Below, one piece after another: positions 25,589 through 35,596 of a stretch of DNA of 64,000 nt. Within the stretch, counting starts at the first letter, position 1. The number at the start of each line of letters is the position of its first letter. A program made the position numbers and the translations under genes. Source of the DNA: Photorhabdus sp. CRCIA-P01 (GTDB lineage: Bacteria > Pseudomonadota > Gammaproteobacteria > Enterobacterales > Enterobacteriaceae); assembly GCF_003545805.1 (NCBI RefSeq), contig NZ_NMQR01000001.1, positions 220,702 through 284,701 on the forward strand. Reading direction: 5' to 3'. The notes under the pieces were generated by a model, which saw nothing but the letters and a program-made list of their open reading frames with translations, was not told the origin of the DNA and searched no databases.

Positions 25589-26138
25589 CCAAAACTAGGA
25601 ATTATTGCAATATTCATAACACAAAATAATCAATTTAGACCAAGAGCCACTAATCACAGTTAAAATCAATTAATTAAGGTAAGATTAGTTGTAAAGAATA
25701 GTAAAGTTTTTTTGAAATCACACATTATCTTTTAAATTTTTTACTCTATTAATCAAGGGGCACTTGTAACTTTTTAACTTCGTTGTAGACTTTACACCAT
25801 TAAAGGTTACTGCACTTAGTACCCTTGTATTGTTTGGTCCATCGGTTTTATGAAAGTGCAGTATTCCTAACTGAGTTTTTTTAATCAATATGGCTCAACA
25901 GCCTATCTTCGTAGGTATTAAATTAGTGCAGGTTATTCTTATGGGTAAATAGTGAACACGGAAATGCACAAAATTCAAAGCGTACACACAATAACGGTAC
26001 CGAAGAATTTGAACACAACTCAGTGTTTGCTTTTATTACAAAGAATGGCAAATGAAATAGCCTAATGGGGTAGGCAGTAAGTAAAAAGGCTCCCAAAGCC
26101 AATTGCCTATTGGGTGATGATAATAACGAGGCGTTAAA
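25589..26138 (+). promoter_or_regulatory. Intergenic region and long 5' leader of ompA
   Basis: No gene. Near the ompA start are a hairpin GCCTA-ATGGGG-TAGGC (about 26059-26075) and the sequence AACGAGGCG before the ATG, which is where the sRNA MicA pairs with the ompA message in E. coli. The long leader with a 5' hairpin resembles the stabilising 5' UTR of E. coli ompA. Confidence 0.6.
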
Positions 26139-27239
26139 ATGAAAAAGACAGCTATCGCGGTAGCAGTGGCAGTGGCCGCTTTCACAACTGCAACGCAAGC
26201 AGCTCCAAAAGACAACACTTGGTATACCGGTGGTAAGTTGGGTTGGTCCCAATACCATGACGTAAATTTCTACGGTAACGGCTATACCAGTGCAATCGGT
26301 AATGGCCCTACTCACAAAAACCAATTGGGTGCGGGTGCTTTCTTAGGTTATCAAGCCAATCCGTACCTAGGTTTTGAAATAGGTTATGACTGGTTAGGTC
26401 GTATGTCTTACAAAGGCAGCGTCAATAATGGTGCCTTCAAAGCCCACGGTTTCCAACTGGCAACCAAACTGAGCTATCCAATTATGGATGACTTGGATAT
26501 CTATACTCGCCTAGGTGGTATGGTTTGGCGGGCAGATTCCAAAGCAACTTACAGCACAACCAATACTCATCTGAAAAATCATGACACCGGTGTTTCTCCA
26601 CTGGCAGCTATCGGTGTTGAATATGCGATAACTAAAGACTGGGCTACTCGTCTGGATTACCAATGGGTTAATAATGTCGGTGATGCAGGTTCAGTAGGTG
26701 CACGTCCTGATAACGGTTTGTTGAGCGTAGGTGTTTCTTACCGCTTCGGCCAAGATGAAGCAGCAGCCCCAGTTGTTGCTCCGGCTCCGGTTGTTGCTCC
26801 AACACCTGCTCCAGCACCCGTTGTTGAAAATAAACGTTTTACCCTGCGTTCTGACGTTCTGTTCGAATTTGCAAGTTCTGAGCTGAAAGCCGAAGGTAAG
26901 CACAATCTTGATCAACTCTATACTGAGTTAGCAAATATCGACCCAAATCAGGGCAAAGTACTGGTTTTAGGCTACACCGACCGTATCGGTAAAGACGTTT
27001 ACAATCAGAAATTGTCTCAGAAACGTGCTCAAAGCGTAGTTGACTATTTGGTATCTAAGGGTATCCCTACCGATAGCATCAGCGCGGAAGGTCACGGTAA
27101 AGCAAATCCAGTCACTGGTTCTACTTGTGATAAGGTTCACAAACCTAATCTAATCAACTGTTTGGCGCCAGATCGTCGCGTAGAGATCGAAATTCAAGGT
27201 ACTAAAGAGGTTGTTACTCAAGCACAATCTGCTCAATAA
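26139..27239 (+). CDS. ompA: Outer membrane protein A
   Basis: OmpA ties the outer membrane to peptidoglycan. The 366 residues have a signal peptide (about 1-21, cut after TQA), an 8-strand beta barrel (22-200, starting [18 protein letters not shown]), a proline-alanine hinge of repeated APVVAP units, and the C-terminal OmpA domain with [12 protein letters not shown] and the peptidoglycan-binding [21 protein letters not shown], with two Cys near the end (TCDK, NCLAP). Ribosome-binding site GAGG six to seven bases upstream. Followed by a strong terminator. Confidence 0.97.
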   Translation: MKKTAIAVAVAVAAFTTATQAAPKDNTWYTGGKLGWSQYHDVNFYGNGYTSAIGNGPTHKNQLGAGAFLGYQANPYLGFEIGYDWLGRMSYKGSVNNGAFKAHGFQLATKLSYPIMDDLDIYTRLGGMVWRADSKATYSTTNTHLKNHDTGVSPLAAIGVEYAITKDWATRLDYQWVNNVGDAGSVGARPDNGLLSVGVSYRFGQDEAAAPVVAPAPVVAPTPAPAPVVENKRFTLRSDVLFEFASSELKAEGKHNLDQLYTELANIDPNQGKVLVLGYTDRIGKDVYNQKLSQKRAQSVVDYLVSKGIPTDSISAEGHGKANPVTGSTCDKVHKPNLINCLAPDRRVEIEIQGTKEVVTQAQSAQ

Positions 27240-27280
27240 TAGCCTTTCTTGGTTATAATTAATCATCAAAAGCTCAGAAA

Positions 27281-27308
27281 GCCCCATGGTCAAATGGGGT
27301 TTTCTTTT
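27281..27308 (+). terminator. Rho-independent terminator of ompA
   Basis: Stem GCCCCAT / ATGGGGT with a 6-base loop, followed by TTTTCTTTT. Confidence 0.85.
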
Positions 27309-27367
27309 ACCGATAGTGCAAAACTGATTAAGGAGCTTGTTGCAACACCAACCTATCACAACTGAAA

Positions 27368-27823
27368 TTACTCTTCCTTACCCAGAATAGCTTCCAAGTC
27401 GTGTTTCAAGCTGGACATCTGATTAGCATACTTTTCTTTCCGCTCAGCATCTTCAATCAACTGGATAATAGTTTCAGACAACGTATTACCCCGTCGCTGA
27501 GAAAGTGCGGATAAGCGATGCCACACGGGAAAATCCAAGTCAATGGATTTCTTGCGAGTATGCTGATGTTCCGCATTAAAATGCCGTTTACGCCGAGCGC
27601 GGATAGTTTGTTTCATCCGGTTGGATAAATCAGGATTCATATGCTGCTCAATCCATTTCAGTACCCTTACCGGTTCACTCTCAAGTTCAATGAGTTTATC
27701 AACTACTGCATGAGCTGCACTGTTTTCAATATATTTAGTAATTGGCTCACCTTCTTGATGTTTTTTCATCAGATAAGCCCACTTCCAGCCACATTCCAAA
27801 TTTTCCAGTTGTTGATATTTCAT
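27368..27823 (-). CDS. matP: MatP, Ter macrodomain organiser
   Basis: MatP binds matS sites, condenses the chromosome terminus and links it to the divisome through ZapB. The 151-residue protein is nearly collinear with E. coli MatP, including the ribbon-helix-helix part [20 protein letters not shown] followed by [24 protein letters not shown] helices and a C-terminal coiled coil. Diverges from lonH, as in E. coli. Confidence 0.96.
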   Translation of the reverse strand: MKYQQLENLECGWKWAYLMKKHQEGEPITKYIENSAAHAVVDKLIELESEPVRVLKWIEQHMNPDLSNRMKQTIRARRKRHFNAEHQHTRKKSIDLDFPVWHRLSALSQRRGNTLSETIIQLIEDAERKEKYANQMSSLKHDLEAILGKEE

Positions 27824-28029
27824 CTTACTTTCTCAGTGACAGCGTAACTAAAAATAAGCATAACAACTATTTTAGTAAATTGCTTATAGCCAAACTAACT
27901 AATATCTGTTTTTTGATAAAATCATTTTTTACATGAAGTGTCTACAATAGCAAACATTCAAGCATGTTGGTTTATATCTTAATCTTGTATAATCGACGCT
28001 TTCCTACTTTACAATATACAGCGATCACT

Positions 28030-29760
28030 TTGACCACTAACAAACTAGACTGGCAGGCATTACTGCCGAATTGCGCTCCTTATGATGCACTTTTTCATTC
28101 CGCTTCCCAACAGGCGTCTGCCAGTATGGAAGCAGTTCAATCACGGCTACATAGTGGTTTGCAGCTTTTTTGCCGGATGGATTCCCACCAGCCTTTTATG
28201 CTATTGAAAGCTGAAGAATGTGATATTTATTTGTCAGCATTAGCTGAGTCTCTCCGTCCATTACTCACGAAAGAACTTCCCCAAATTGGTGGCAATTATC
28301 GCATACAGCAACAGAAAATTAGCTGGCAACCATCAACAGAAGGCCATTTCACACCAGAGTTGCAAGTAGCCTATCGTGAATGGATAGAAGCAGAGCAACT
28401 ATTTGGCTGCTTCCATTCTCACAACGGAGAAATTCACTTACAACCCGGTCTGATTCATCAGGTAAATGGCGGTGTACTTATTCTGCCGTTACGTACCCTA
28501 CTGTCTCAGCCATTAATGTGGGTTCGCCTGAAACAGATGATTATTCAGCAACGCTTTGAATGGTTGTCTCCAGATGGCAACAAGCCGTTACCATTACCTA
28601 TCCCCTCTATGCCATTAAAGCTACGTCTGATCCTGGTTGGAGATCGTCTAAGCCTTGAAGAGTTTCAGGCTATAGAACCTGAATTAGCAAAAAGCACTCT
28701 ATATGGCGAATTTGAGCTGGATATGCCATTTCATAATGAGCAGGATTTGAGCCTGTGGTGCAATTATATCAATGGACTCATTCAACAGTGGCAATTACCT
28801 CCATTGAATCATAATGCCTGGCCTGAGCTGGTCCAACAAGCAATCCGCCATGTAGAAGATCAACACCACCTGCCTTTGGATATTCTCTGGCTACAACGGC
28901 AACTGACTACTGCGGCACTCTATCAGCAAGAAAATCAGATTACAGCTCAATCAATTAAACAAGCAGAGGAAAATCGCCGCTGGCGTCACAATTATCTGCC
29001 TGAACGTGGTTTAGAGGAAATTCACAAAGGCCAGATTCTTGTCCGTACCCAAGGCATGGTCATTGGCCAAATTAATGGATTATCTGTGCTAGAGTATCCC
29101 GGCCATCCTGATCCAGTAGGAGAGCCATCCCGTATCACTTGCGTGGCGCATATGGGAGATGGGGAATTTGTTGATGTTGAACGCAAAGTTGAGTTAGGTG
29201 GCAATATCCATGCGAAAGGCATGATGATTATGCAAGCATTTTTAATTTCCGAGCTAAAATTGGATCAACCACAACCTTTCTCTGCATCTATGGTATTTGA
29301 GCAGTCCTATAGTGAAGTTGACGGCGACAGCGCTTCTCTTGCCGAATTATGCGCATTGATAAGTGCTCTTTCCCTGCAACCCATTGATCAACAGCTGGCC
29401 GTCACAGGTGCAGTAGATCAATTTGGTTATGTTCAGCCAATTGGTGGTATTAACGAAAAAATCGAAGGTTTCTTTGAAGTATGCCACCACAGAGGACTAA
29501 CTGGTCAACAGGGAGTCATCCTACCAGCAGCGAACATCCATCATTTATGTCTTAATCAAACCGTTGTGGATGCGGTAAAAGCACAAAAATTTCATTTATG
29601 GTCAGTAAAACATGTTTCTGAAGCGCTGCCTTTATTGACAGGTATCCCTTATTATGATCAACAAGAAACACACTTGTTAGCTATGATACAAGAACGTATA
29701 ACACAGGCGAATAATCAGGAGCGACCTAAATTCCCGTGGTTTCTTCGCTGGTTGGGTTAA
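28030..29760 (+). CDS. lonH: Lon-like protease LonH (YcbZ)
   Basis: A Lon-family protein without a functional Walker ATPase. The C-terminal S16 protease domain carries the catalytic Ser in EVDGDSASLAEL and Lys in GGINEKIEGFFEVC. The frame extends up to ATG 27964, but a near-perfect -10 box TATAAT at about 27988-27993 lies within that extension, and TTG 28030 begins MTTNKLDW, aligning with E. coli MTITKLAW; I therefore start at TTG 28030 (576 residues). Substrates are unknown. It precedes fabA in the same direction, with regulatory sites between. Confidence 0.9.
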   Translation: MTTNKLDWQALLPNCAPYDALFHSASQQASASMEAVQSRLHSGLQLFCRMDSHQPFMLLKAEECDIYLSALAESLRPLLTKELPQIGGNYRIQQQKISWQPSTEGHFTPELQVAYREWIEAEQLFGCFHSHNGEIHLQPGLIHQVNGGVLILPLRTLLSQPLMWVRLKQMIIQQRFEWLSPDGNKPLPLPIPSMPLKLRLILVGDRLSLEEFQAIEPELAKSTLYGEFELDMPFHNEQDLSLWCNYINGLIQQWQLPPLNHNAWPELVQQAIRHVEDQHHLPLDILWLQRQLTTAALYQQENQITAQSIKQAEENRRWRHNYLPERGLEEIHKGQILVRTQGMVIGQINGLSVLEYPGHPDPVGEPSRITCVAHMGDGEFVDVERKVELGGNIHAKGMMIMQAFLISELKLDQPQPFSASMVFEQSYSEVDGDSASLAELCALISALSLQPIDQQLAVTGAVDQFGYVQPIGGINEKIEGFFEVCHHRGLTGQQGVILPAANIHHLCLNQTVVDAVKAQKFHLWSVKHVSEALPLLTGIPYYDQQETHLLAMIQERITQANNQERPKFPWFLRWLG

Positions 29761-29768
29761 TTTAGAAT

Positions 29769-29804
29769 GTCTGATCGGAGTTGTTCAGCGTACAAGTGTA
29801 CTCT
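29769..29804 (+). promoter_or_regulatory. FadR- and FabR-like operators of fabA
   Basis: The stretch CTGATCGGAGTTGTTCAG (from 29771) resembles the FadR activator site of E. coli fabA, and AGCGTACAAGTGTAC (29787-29801) resembles the FabR palindrome. Both sit 45-75 bases upstream of the fabA ATG, as in E. coli, pointing to control by acyl-CoA and unsaturated fatty acid levels. Confidence 0.7.
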
Positions 29805-29843
29805 ATTATTTACCCTACACTAAATATAAGGCTATCTGATAAT

Positions 29844-30362
29844 ATGGTTGATAAACGTAAATCCTACACAAAAGAAGATCTTATCGCGTCTGGACACAGT
29901 GAGCTGTTCGGAAAAAATGGGCCGCCATTACCATCTGGTAATATGTTAATGATGGATCGCATCATTGAGATGACAGAAAACGGTGGTACCTACGATAAAG
30001 GCTACATAGAAGCCGAGCTGGATATTACCCCTGATTTATGGTTTTTCGACTGCCATTTTATTAATGACCCGGTAATGCCCGGCTGCCTTGGCCTTGATGC
30101 CATGTGGCAATTAGTTGGATTCTTCCTTGGCTGGTTAGGTGGTGAAGGCAAAGGCCGTGCCCTTGGTGTTGGTGAAGTTAAGTTCACCGGCCAGGTATTA
30201 CCAACGGCTAAAAAAGTCACCTACCGTATCAACTTTAAACGTGTCATTAACCGTAAATTGATTATGGGACTGGCTGATGGTGAAGTGTTAGTAGATGGTA
30301 AAATCATCTATACGGCAACGGATTTGAAAGTAGGCTTGTTTAAAGATACCAGCTCTTTCTAA
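29844..30362 (+). CDS. fabA: 3-hydroxydecanoyl-ACP dehydratase/isomerase
   Basis: FabA dehydrates 3-hydroxyacyl-ACP and isomerises trans-2- to cis-3-decenoyl-ACP, the entry to unsaturated fatty acids. The 172 residues match the E. coli length, with the active-site [20 protein letters not shown] holding the catalytic His and, further on, GLDAMW Asp. I start at ATG 29844 ([17 protein letters not shown]). Followed by a terminator. Confidence 0.97.
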   Translation: MVDKRKSYTKEDLIASGHSELFGKNGPPLPSGNMLMMDRIIEMTENGGTYDKGYIEAELDITPDLWFFDCHFINDPVMPGCLGLDAMWQLVGFFLGWLGGEGKGRALGVGEVKFTGQVLPTAKKVTYRINFKRVINRKLIMGLADGEVLVDGKIIYTATDLKVGLFKDTSSF

Positions 30363-30389
30363 CAAATAATCAGTAACATATCGAAAAGG

Positions 30390-30422
30390 AAGGTGACTGG
30401 CTAATTGCTTTTCACCTTTTTC
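30390..30422 (+). terminator. Rho-independent terminator of fabA
   Basis: AAGGTGA pairs with TCACCTT across a 15-base loop, followed by TTTTTC. Confidence 0.75.
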
Positions 30423-30786
30423 ACTAAAAGCACACCACCAAGTAACCAGTATCTTAAAAAAATACCTAGTGCTATTTTTGCTCCCTCAAAGGCAATTCCG
30501 GTTATATCTCAGAGTATAAGATTCGATATCCATACAGAAAAAAATCAAATCAAGTTCTAACTTTGACCTACCTCGATTAGAAATAACACAAATCCACACC
30601 TGAATATCTGCATTATAAACACCCAATTGTCGCTGACCAATCAGTATACAATTGGCAAATTGTGCTATGATCAAATTGACCTGATATATCAAACAAGCTC
30701 ACCAAAGCATACTGATAACAGGTAAAAACATTAATAATGATTAAGATTGATGATTAATATTAACAAACACACCGAGGTAATATTAT
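30423..30786. other. Intergenic region, nothing recognised
   Basis: AT-rich, no convincing reading frame or RNA. Probably holds the promoter of the secreted-protein gene that follows. Confidence 0.4.
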
Positions 30787-31125
30787 ATGAACATCAGAAA
30801 AATACTGCTCATAATCATAGCATTGACTCTTACACCAACTGCCATTGCAAAACTCGATAAGATTGACGGTACTGTCGAAATGCTAAAAGCGCCTAACACA
30901 AATGGAGATTGCTATGGAAAAATAGCGACTCCTACTCGTGTCCAAGGATTTAGGTGGGTATGTACTATTAATGGCGGATCGACGCTATTATCATTGCTTC
31001 AAACAGCCTATACAAGTCATGAAACTATAACCATATCAGTCGATGGGATTGAAGAATATAGCCGTCTCTTTTGGGTTGAATTACATCATAAATGTTTATC
31101 AAACCCATCTTACTGCAATTATTGA
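30787..31125 (+). CDS. Small secreted protein, possibly AB5-toxin B-subunit-like
   Basis: The 112-residue product has a clear signal peptide (MNIRKILLIIIALTLTPTAIA, cut near residue 21) and a mature part of about 91 residues with four Cys in the arrangement C-x16-C, then C-x6-C near the end. The central segment GGSTLLSLLQTAYTSHETITISV recalls the helix and strand of the B subunits of subtilase/Artab/typhoid-type AB5 toxins (ordering of Cys, helix, strand, Cys pair is shared), but the protein is shorter and no A subunit lies nearby. It would be exported to the periplasm or beyond. Ribosome-binding site GAGG upstream. It is an insertion between fabA and rmf, neighbours in E. coli. Identity remains open. 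Confidence 0.65.
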   Translation: MNIRKILLIIIALTLTPTAIAKLDKIDGTVEMLKAPNTNGDCYGKIATPTRVQGFRWVCTINGGSTLLSLLQTAYTSHETITISVDGIEEYSRLFWVELHHKCLSNPSYCNY

Positions 31126-31615
31126 ATTACAATCATCCCTCGTATTAGCAAGTAGATTACTTAATGGCCGTAATATCAGTTGTCATGTTGAATAAGTTAA
31201 ATAAGATATGTCACCTAGCGGCCACTCATTCACATGTTACCGAATTCGCAAATAACAGCACAACAATATGAAAGAATTGGAATCCTGACATTGCTAATGC
31301 TTATCGATTTATTAGATGCTATGCATCAAGGCTTTCATCACACGATACTTTAATAATTTAATAAGATACTTTAATAATTCAATAAATAAATAGTTGGTAA
31401 GCCACTGACGTCGGGAAAAACTTATTTTATACGGTACGGCATTTTTACTTTTGTCACAGCCAAAGGGAAATCTGGACAGAGAAAACTTACAGGATTCAAT
31501 CTGACAGATATCTGTATAAACAATCAGTCACTGTCAGATTAAATTTGGGATATATACCACGTTGATAAGGAATGGAGGTTTTTTCTCACCTAACCTATAC
31601 CATCAGTTTGGCAGA
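31126..31615. other. Intergenic region between the secreted-protein gene and rmf, nothing recognised
   Basis: About 490 AT-rich bases, with short direct repeats around TTTAATAAT (about 31350-31375) and no reading frame I can support. Confidence 0.4.
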
Positions 31616-31783
31616 CTAAGCCATCATCGCCCTGTCTTCCATAGCCTGACGCCATCCTCCTAACCAATGAGAACGGGCATCTAATGAATAATAGGGACAA
31701 TGCTCCCTTGGACGCCCCAAAATACCTGCATGGTACCCTCTCGATAACGCACGTGCTAAACGATCTCGTTTCTGTCTCTTCAT
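31616..31783 (-). CDS. rmf: Ribosome modulation factor
   Basis: RMF pairs 70S ribosomes into inactive 100S dimers in stationary phase. This 55-residue frame has exactly the family length; MKRQKRDRLARAL, RGYHAGI, GR, CPY and the ending RSHWLGGWRQAMEDRAMMA align along the whole length with E. coli RMF. The start ATG (31781-31783) has GAGG 11 bases upstream. Position downstream of fabA is conserved. Confidence 0.97.
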   Translation of the reverse strand: MKRQKRDRLARALSRGYHAGILGRPREHCPYYSLDARSHWLGGWRQAMEDRAMMA

Positions 31784-32029
31784 GCTTTTATTTACCTCAT
31801 AAGCTAGATCAGTAGAAAGAAAACAGTGGTCATCATTTATCCAACCACGATTTAGAAATACCCCTATAAATTTTGAAAATCAAGTCAAGAAATTCATATT
31901 AATGTAATATTTGTTATATCAGTACAAAAAAAACAATAACGTATTAATAATAAAGAGAAATTTTTATCCTACTGATAATACTAATTTTCTCCGAGCGCAA
32001 GAGTTTTACACTCGGAGAATGACAGAGGG

Positions 32030-32593
32030 TTACGATTGGGAAATTAATTGACTGGCAATAATTTGCGCCAACTGACTCCATCCTTTTGCCAATGTGCGGA
32101 CTAAATCATCGTAACCATCTTCTTCCTGTTTTAGCTCCAGATTAAAGGGCTGTTTAACGACACTCCCTTGATGAGTTAATGTCCAGTAACCTTGCAAAAT
32201 CACCTTACCATCATAACGACCATGAAAACTGGTGACTGTCACGTCTAGAGTATCTGGCTTATTAACCAATAATTGAGCAGAAACTAAACGCTGAGGCAAC
32301 GCCATAGTTAACTCAGTTACCAGCACTTGCTGTAACTGCTGTTCAAGTGGACTTGCCCACAAGTGATTCTCCGCGCTGACATAACTAACATCACTACCTT
32401 GATACACCACACCGGAGGATGACAGATAATCGGACAACATAACCCGTTGTACCCATAATTGGCGATCATGCTGCACGATAGCACTCTTTTGTGATGCTAT
32501 TGCTACTACCGGCAATTGATAGTAAGTTTTTTCTGGCTGACGGCTACAAGCAGAAATAAAAATCACTAAAATTAATGCCAATCTTCTCATCAT
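32030..32593 (-). CDS. pqiC: PqiC lipoprotein of the Pqi envelope lipid transport system
   Basis: A 187-residue lipoprotein. The N-terminus MMRRLALILVIFISACS has a lipobox ISAC, putting the acylated Cys at residue 16. The rest is the ABC-type transport auxiliary (DUF330) domain with YYQLP and VQRVMLSDYLSSSGVVYQ. In E. coli PqiC anchors in the outer membrane and caps the PqiB needle. Its ATG overlaps the pqiB stop by four bases. Last gene of the pqiABC operon. Confidence 0.94.
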   Translation of the reverse strand: MMRRLALILVIFISACSRQPEKTYYQLPVVAIASQKSAIVQHDRQLWVQRVMLSDYLSSSGVVYQGSDVSYVSAENHLWASPLEQQLQQVLVTELTMALPQRLVSAQLLVNKPDTLDVTVTSFHGRYDGKVILQGYWTLTHQGSVVKQPFNLELKQEEDGYDDLVRTLAKGWSQLAQIIASQLISQS

Positions 32594-34239
32594 TTTTTAG
32601 CCTTTTTCGGTTCTGGATCTTCAATTGGCTTAGACTCAAAAACTAATGCATTGCTCTTATTATTCAGCGTTCTCAGAATAGGTCGTAGTTCACTCAACAC
32701 TTGATCTAATCGCTGCATATTATCCAACATCTTATTATAAACCGGTGAACCGGGCTGGAAACCTTGCATGCTACGGCTAAGCTCCTGCAATGTTTTCTGT
32801 ATATCTTTTGGCAGATCTTTGGTTTCAGGATTCGCCAGCACTTTATTCAATTCATCAAGGGTCCGCTGGGCTTTTCTGATCGCTTTCTGACTCTCTTCCA
32901 AAGTGCGAATAGCCTGATTAAACATTGGCTCAACCGGCATATTATTAATTTTGTCTAACGCTGCAATAACCTTATGTTGAATTTGAGCAAGGCCACCACT
33001 GATTGTTGGCAATAGCGGATAACCCGCAATTTCATACGGACCAGCCCACCCTTTTTCATTTGGATAAAAATCCAAATCAATAAATAGTGCCCCTGTCAGC
33101 AAGTTACCTGACTTGAGAGACGCCCGCAGACCACGTTTAGTTATGCTATTCAGCTCTTTTTCAACATCAAACCCTTCCCCCAACTCCTTCTCAAAGCGCT
33201 CCGGCTCAATGGAGATAAGTACTGGGATACGAAAATCGTTATCCAGCCGCTGTCTCATTCCCTCTGAATAGAACGGTACTTTTGCCACAGTCCCCATACG
33301 GATACCACGGAACTCTACTGGCGCACCCGGCTGTAGCCCTCGAACGGAATCGGAGAAGAGCAACAGATAGTCTTTATGTTCGGTATATAAAGAATCCTGA
33401 ATGCTTCTTTGGTTGTCAAAAAGTTTGTAAGTGGCTTGTTCTTTAATTGGCTCACCCAATTCCCAACCCTTAGGCACATCAAAACTGACACCTCCACCAA
33501 ACAGTGTTGATAACGAAGCCATTTCAACACGTACCCCCTGAGAAGACATATCAAAGGTAATACCACTCTCTTTCCAAAAGCGGACATTGGTTGTCAACAA
33601 ACCATCATAAGGTGCATTAATAAATAGCTGATATCTCATCAGATGAGATTTCGGTTCAAACTCACTGGTTTCAACAGAACCAACCCGATAACCACGAAAC
33701 AACACCGGATCACCCGGATTGAGCTGGCCCGCTTTATCACTGACCAAGATGACACGAATACCTTTTGCATCAGGTGAAGCCAATGGTGGTGAGTCCAACA
33801 AATTAAATTTATCTTCTTCATCACCATTCGTTCCCGGTTGAAGTTCAATAAAAGCCCCGGACAGAAGAGTACCAAGCCCGGATACTCCATCACGGCCAAT
33901 CTGCGGTTTCACTACCCAGAAAGCGCTGTCACTATGCAATAGGTTTTCCATGCCATCATTCAGCCGAGCCTTAATAATAACTTGACTAAGATTATCACTC
34001 AGCATGACCCTCTCAACCACGCCGACATCCACACTACGGCTTTTAATTTTAGTTTTTCCGGCTTCAATGCCCTCCGCATTGGAAGTAATCAACGTCACTT
34101 CCGGCCCTTGGTGGTTGAAATGGTAAAACAATATCCAAGCACCAATAAGCACCGTCACAATCGGTACAATCCAGACTGGCGACCAACTTTTAATTTTATC
34201 GATTTTAGCCTGACTCTGGTCTTCAACTTTATCCGTCAC
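32590..34239 (-). CDS. pqiB: PqiB, MCE-domain lipid transport protein
   Basis: A 549-residue protein with one N-terminal membrane span (about 20-37, WSPVWIVPIVTVLIGAW) and three MCE domains (about 44-130, 158-215, 285-385; each has a GLxxGxPVxFRG-like element, e.g. GQLNPGDPVLFRGYRVG and GLQPGAPVEFRGIRMG), then a long C-terminal helix that forms the needle (TLDELNKVLANPE onward). It spans the periplasm to carry lipids between membranes. Between pqiA and pqiC. Confidence 0.95.
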   Translation of the reverse strand: MTDKVEDQSQAKIDKIKSWSPVWIVPIVTVLIGAWILFYHFNHQGPEVTLITSNAEGIEAGKTKIKSRSVDVGVVERVMLSDNLSQVIIKARLNDGMENLLHSDSAFWVVKPQIGRDGVSGLGTLLSGAFIELQPGTNGDEEDKFNLLDSPPLASPDAKGIRVILVSDKAGQLNPGDPVLFRGYRVGSVETSEFEPKSHLMRYQLFINAPYDGLLTTNVRFWKESGITFDMSSQGVRVEMASLSTLFGGGVSFDVPKGWELGEPIKEQATYKLFDNQRSIQDSLYTEHKDYLLLFSDSVRGLQPGAPVEFRGIRMGTVAKVPFYSEGMRQRLDNDFRIPVLISIEPERFEKELGEGFDVEKELNSITKRGLRASLKSGNLLTGALFIDLDFYPNEKGWAGPYEIAGYPLLPTISGGLAQIQHKVIAALDKINNMPVEPMFNQAIRTLEESQKAIRKAQRTLDELNKVLANPETKDLPKDIQKTLQELSRSMQGFQPGSPVYNKMLDNMQRLDQVLSELRPILRTLNNKSNALVFESKPIEDPEPKKAKK

Positions 34240-34259
34240 CTTGACACTCCTTCATTGCC

Positions 34260-35507
34260 TTATAACGAATGTTTAACGTTGGCTCTATCCCAAATTAAAC
34301 GCGGATCAAATGTCATTGCCGCAAACATAGTCAGGATCACAACTAAAGCAAAAATAACTGCCCCCATAGCAGGGTAGACACTCATTAATTTCCCCATACG
34401 TACCAGTGATGACAATATTGCGATAACAAATACATCAATCATTGACCAACGGCCAACAAATTCGACAACTTCATAAATAAAATGCATTCGGGCGGAATCC
34501 CGTTTACCGTGACCTTTAGCATCCCAACACAACCAGCCAATTGCCAGCATTTTCAGGGATGGCACCATAATACTAGCAATAAAAATGACTAAAGCGACCG
34601 GGTATGAACCTACACTCCATAGTAATATCACTCCAGCCATAATAGTAGAATCACTCTGATTACCTAACGATTCTGTCACCATCATTGGCATGATATTAGC
34701 AGGAATATAAAGCATTAAAGCTGTCACCATCAGTGCCATTGTCCATTGCAAACTGTTACGACGACGGGCATGTCCATGAGTATAACAACGTGAACATACT
34801 AATTGATCCGCCGGTAAAATAGCCGTACAACACTGGCATAATCGAACACCCTGCACTAACCCCGCTCTCCCTGCCTGTAACGGTATATTCACCTTAGGTG
34901 CGGGCGCTATCTGGTTCCATAACCAGTGGCGATCCAGACACTGAAATGCTCTCACCTGGAGAAGACAAAACAGACAATATGGCAAAAAACTTAAACCTAA
35001 CCCAATATCACCATAAGCCATTAACTTAACGAAGCTGACTAATACCCCTGCCAGAAAGATTTCAACCATACACCAGCTTTTCATCTGAAATAAAACTCTG
35101 GCCGACCAGATTTTTATCTTCCGGGAAATAACAACACCCTGGCACAAGAGAATAATCGCTACCATACAAAACGCAGGCACTAGTTGAACACAGAGCAAAA
35201 AAAATGTTCCCACACTGGCGTAATTTTCATTAAACATCACTTGAGGGATTTGAGATAAGGTAACTTCACTGCCAATTCCCGCCACACTCATACTGACAAG
35301 TGGAAACAAGCAAGCCATTAATAGCATAAATAATGCACTGATTGCATAACCTATTGGCTGATGTTTAGGTTCCTTCCACCATGTGACTAATGTCGTCTTA
35401 CAACGAGGACAAACCGCCTTCGTTCCCTGGACCCATTCTGGCAATGTCACCAGCAAATCACATTGAGGGCACAATACCATTTCATGATGATGGTTACCGG
35501 AACACAA
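34260..35507 (-). CDS. pqiA: PqiA, inner membrane protein of the Pqi system
   Basis: About 415 residues with two zinc-ribbon-like Cys pairs (CPQC and CPRC near the start; CQCC and CSRC in the middle) and two blocks of four membrane spans each (family YebS/PqiA). I put the start at TTG 35505-35507: AGGAG lies seven bases upstream and the product MCSGNHHHEMVLCPQC aligns with E. coli MCEHHHAAKHILCSQC. A longer GTG frame (35543) would enter the hairpin between uup and pqiA. Operon pqiA-pqiB-pqiC, 20-base gap to pqiB. Confidence 0.92.
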   Translation of the reverse strand: MCSGNHHHEMVLCPQCDLLVTLPEWVQGTKAVCPRCKTTLVTWWKEPKHQPIGYAISALFMLLMACLFPLVSMSVAGIGSEVTLSQIPQVMFNENYASVGTFFLLCVQLVPAFCMVAIILLCQGVVISRKIKIWSARVLFQMKSWCMVEIFLAGVLVSFVKLMAYGDIGLGLSFLPYCLFCLLQVRAFQCLDRHWLWNQIAPAPKVNIPLQAGRAGLVQGVRLCQCCTAILPADQLVCSRCYTHGHARRRNSLQWTMALMVTALMLYIPANIMPMMVTESLGNQSDSTIMAGVILLWSVGSYPVALVIFIASIMVPSLKMLAIGWLCWDAKGHGKRDSARMHFIYEVVEFVGRWSMIDVFVIAILSSLVRMGKLMSVYPAMGAVIFALVVILTMFAAMTFDPRLIWDRANVKHSL

Positions 35508-35543
35508 GATCTTTCTCCTGTTAAGGAAATCGGGAATATACAC

Positions 35544-35579
35544 AGAATCATACTCAGAAGAATTTCGCAGTATGATTCT
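35544..35579. repeat. Perfect 11-bp inverted repeat between uup and pqiA
   Basis: AGAATCATACT (35544-35554) and AGTATGATTCT (35569-35579), separated by 14 bases. No clear U-run follows on the minus strand. It may act as a terminator-like or stabilising hairpin after uup. Confidence 0.5.
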
Positions 35580-35596
35580 GCTAATTATGTTAACTA

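Noticed and set aside
28021..28038. lonH start at ATG 27964
   Set aside because: A -10 box lies within that extension and the downstream TTG aligns with the E. coli start.
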